59,710 bases of DNA from Proteiniclasticum sp. (GTDB taxonomy: Bacteria > Bacillota > Clostridia > Clostridiales > Clostridiaceae). Positions 59,005 to 59,710 of the stretch are shown here, piece after piece; the first letter of the stretch is position 1; each line of letters begins with the position of its first letter. The DNA lies in NCBI RefSeq assembly GCF_003514505.1, contig NZ_DOPX01000011.1, positions 1-59,710 on the forward strand, read 5' to 3'. Under the pieces are notes generated by a model. That model made no database searches. It saw only the letters and a program-made list of their open reading frames with translations, and had not been told where the DNA came from. The position numbers and the translations under genes are program-made.

Positions 59005-59553
59005 ATGGAACTGCAGAATGAAATGCTTACAAAAGTCGATGAGGTCAGGAAAAGAAAGAAAGTGACTTACGAAGAAGCAAAAAATGCGTTAGAACAAAGC
59101 GGGAATGATGTGCTTGAAGCTGTGATCTATCTCGAAAACATGAAAGAAGAAAGATTTGATGAGATTCGGGATTATAAAGACAAGACGGTGGAGAGCATTC
59201 GAAAGACCACATCAGAGATGGTGGATTTTTCCTATAAAGGGCAATCCGTGGAAGCGCCTTTGCCTGTGGTAGCCATTGGTACCTTGCTGCTGGCCCGCAA
59301 ACCTAAGATTCTATTGGGGGCGGTGGGTGCACTGTTCCTGTTTGGAGTTGATGTGAAAGTCAAATCAGACCGTAGAGAGATAGAGCTGACAAAACCTTTA
59401 AGAACAAAGTTCTTTGGGATGGCCAACGCCTTTGGACTTTCAAAGGTTTCAGTTTCAAGGAAGATGGATGATTTCACCAGTAAAATTCACTTCAGGAAGG
59501 AAGAGAAACAAGAAGATGATTTTGGTGGATATTTCTCTTCAGATCTATACTAA
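59005..59553 (+). CDS. DUF4342 domain protein with UBA-like N-terminus
   Basis: The 182-residue protein starts with a short UBA/TS-N-like helical domain (residues 1-50; TYEEAKNALEQSGNDVLEAVIYLE near 20), as in EF-Ts, then a DUF4342 domain with PLPVVAIGTLLLARKPKILLGAVGALFLF near 88, probably one membrane-associated hydrophobic stretch. The C-terminus is charged. Function is unknown to me. AAGGAGG precedes the ATG, 20 bases after recO, so it is likely transcribed with the era-recO run. Confidence 0.85.
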   Translation: MELQNEMLTKVDEVRKRKKVTYEEAKNALEQSGNDVLEAVIYLENMKEERFDEIRDYKDKTVESIRKTTSEMVDFSYKGQSVEAPLPVVAIGTLLLARKPKILLGAVGALFLFGVDVKVKSDRREIELTKPLRTKFFGMANAFGLSKVSVSRKMDDFTSKIHFRKEEKQEDDFGGYFSSDLY

Positions 59554-59578
59554 ATTTTCATAAACTTCATCTTTACTT

Positions 59579-59608
59579 AAGACTTCTCTGTTATGATGGA
59601 GAAGTCTT
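59579..59608 (+). terminator. Hairpin after the DUF4342 gene
   Basis: AAGACTTCTC and GAGAAGTCTT pair across a 10-base loop. Only a broken T run follows, so termination may be partial. Nothing recognisable is seen from 59609 to the end. Confidence 0.7.
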
Positions 59609-59710
59609 ATAATTTGTCGATTTATTGTATATTGTAGCACAGTTTGTAATCGTATCCATGGTTTGTATCGTCCGAAATTAATGAATAGGTCAGTTGAAAA
59701 AGTAACTTCC

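Noticed and set aside
1..59710. CRISPR array, tRNA/rRNA genes, phage or intact insertion sequence
   Set aside because: No regularly spaced repeats, no tRNA T-loop/CCA signatures, no rRNA core sequence and no transposase or integrase reading frame was found.

Overview
This window reads as the chromosome of a low-GC, anaerobic Gram-positive bacterium of the class Clostridia. The signs are clostridial gene order (hrcA-grpE-dnaK-dnaJ-prmA-rsmE-mtaB-HIT-rpsU-yqeY ... pgpH-ybeY-dgkA-cdd-era-recO), a complete V/A-type ATPase operon, pyruvate formate-lyase with its activase, a rubredoxin, AGGAGG-type ribosome binding sites and frequent GTG/TTG starts. Nearly all of it is housekeeping or core metabolism. 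I see no rRNA, tRNA, CRISPR array, prophage or intact insertion sequence. The genus cannot be fixed from the sequence alone.

Layout. 1-6.9 kb: nagA (minus), then recD2, a degenerate ComFA-like gene and comFC, followed by an independent non-coding RNA unit (about 5332-5595) whose promoter, 9-bp closing helix, internal hairpins and terminator are all visible; a polysaccharide deacetylase and a YkoP-like gene follow. 7-10.7 kb: pflB-pflA behind a long, operator-rich leader, then a minus-strand rubredoxin too short for routine ORF calling. 10.8-19 kb: single genes and small units (MATE exporter, arginase, cupin, unknown, trmB, unknown, thiol peroxidase, DUF2156 protein, Ppx/GppA-like protein). 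19-29 kb: argS, a three-gene ABC-2 exporter, a long divergent glutamine synthetase, a flavin-reductase-like protein and a glycogen-debranching enzyme. 28.7-29.2 kb is a gene-free stretch with long-range complementarity. 29.2-34.3 kb: hpt overlapping a kinase/nuclease-like fusion gene, two HAD phosphatase-type genes, a DEDD-exonuclease-like gene and a DUF4236 gene.

34.5-43.2 kb is a nine-gene V-type ATPase operon in the order (G/H-like)-C-I-K-F-E-A-B-D. 43.3-48.2 kb is the class I heat-shock locus under a perfect CIRCE operator, with a separate promoter for dnaJ. 48.4-59.6 kb holds RNA-modification, translation, DNA-repair and envelope genes, mostly tightly packed or overlapping. The sporulation genes yqfC/yqfD and phoH, usually found between yqeY and pgpH in spore-forming relatives, are absent here and a quinone-oxidoreductase-like gene occupies the spot.

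The most interesting items are the structured RNA after comFC (best guess: raiA-motif RNA, without a raiA gene beside it), the ComFA-like protein that has lost its helicase motifs, the kinase plus PD-(D/E)XK-like fusion overlapping hpt, a thiol peroxidase lacking the resolving cysteine, a RecO lacking its zinc-binding segment, and the unexplained 28.7-29.2 kb region.
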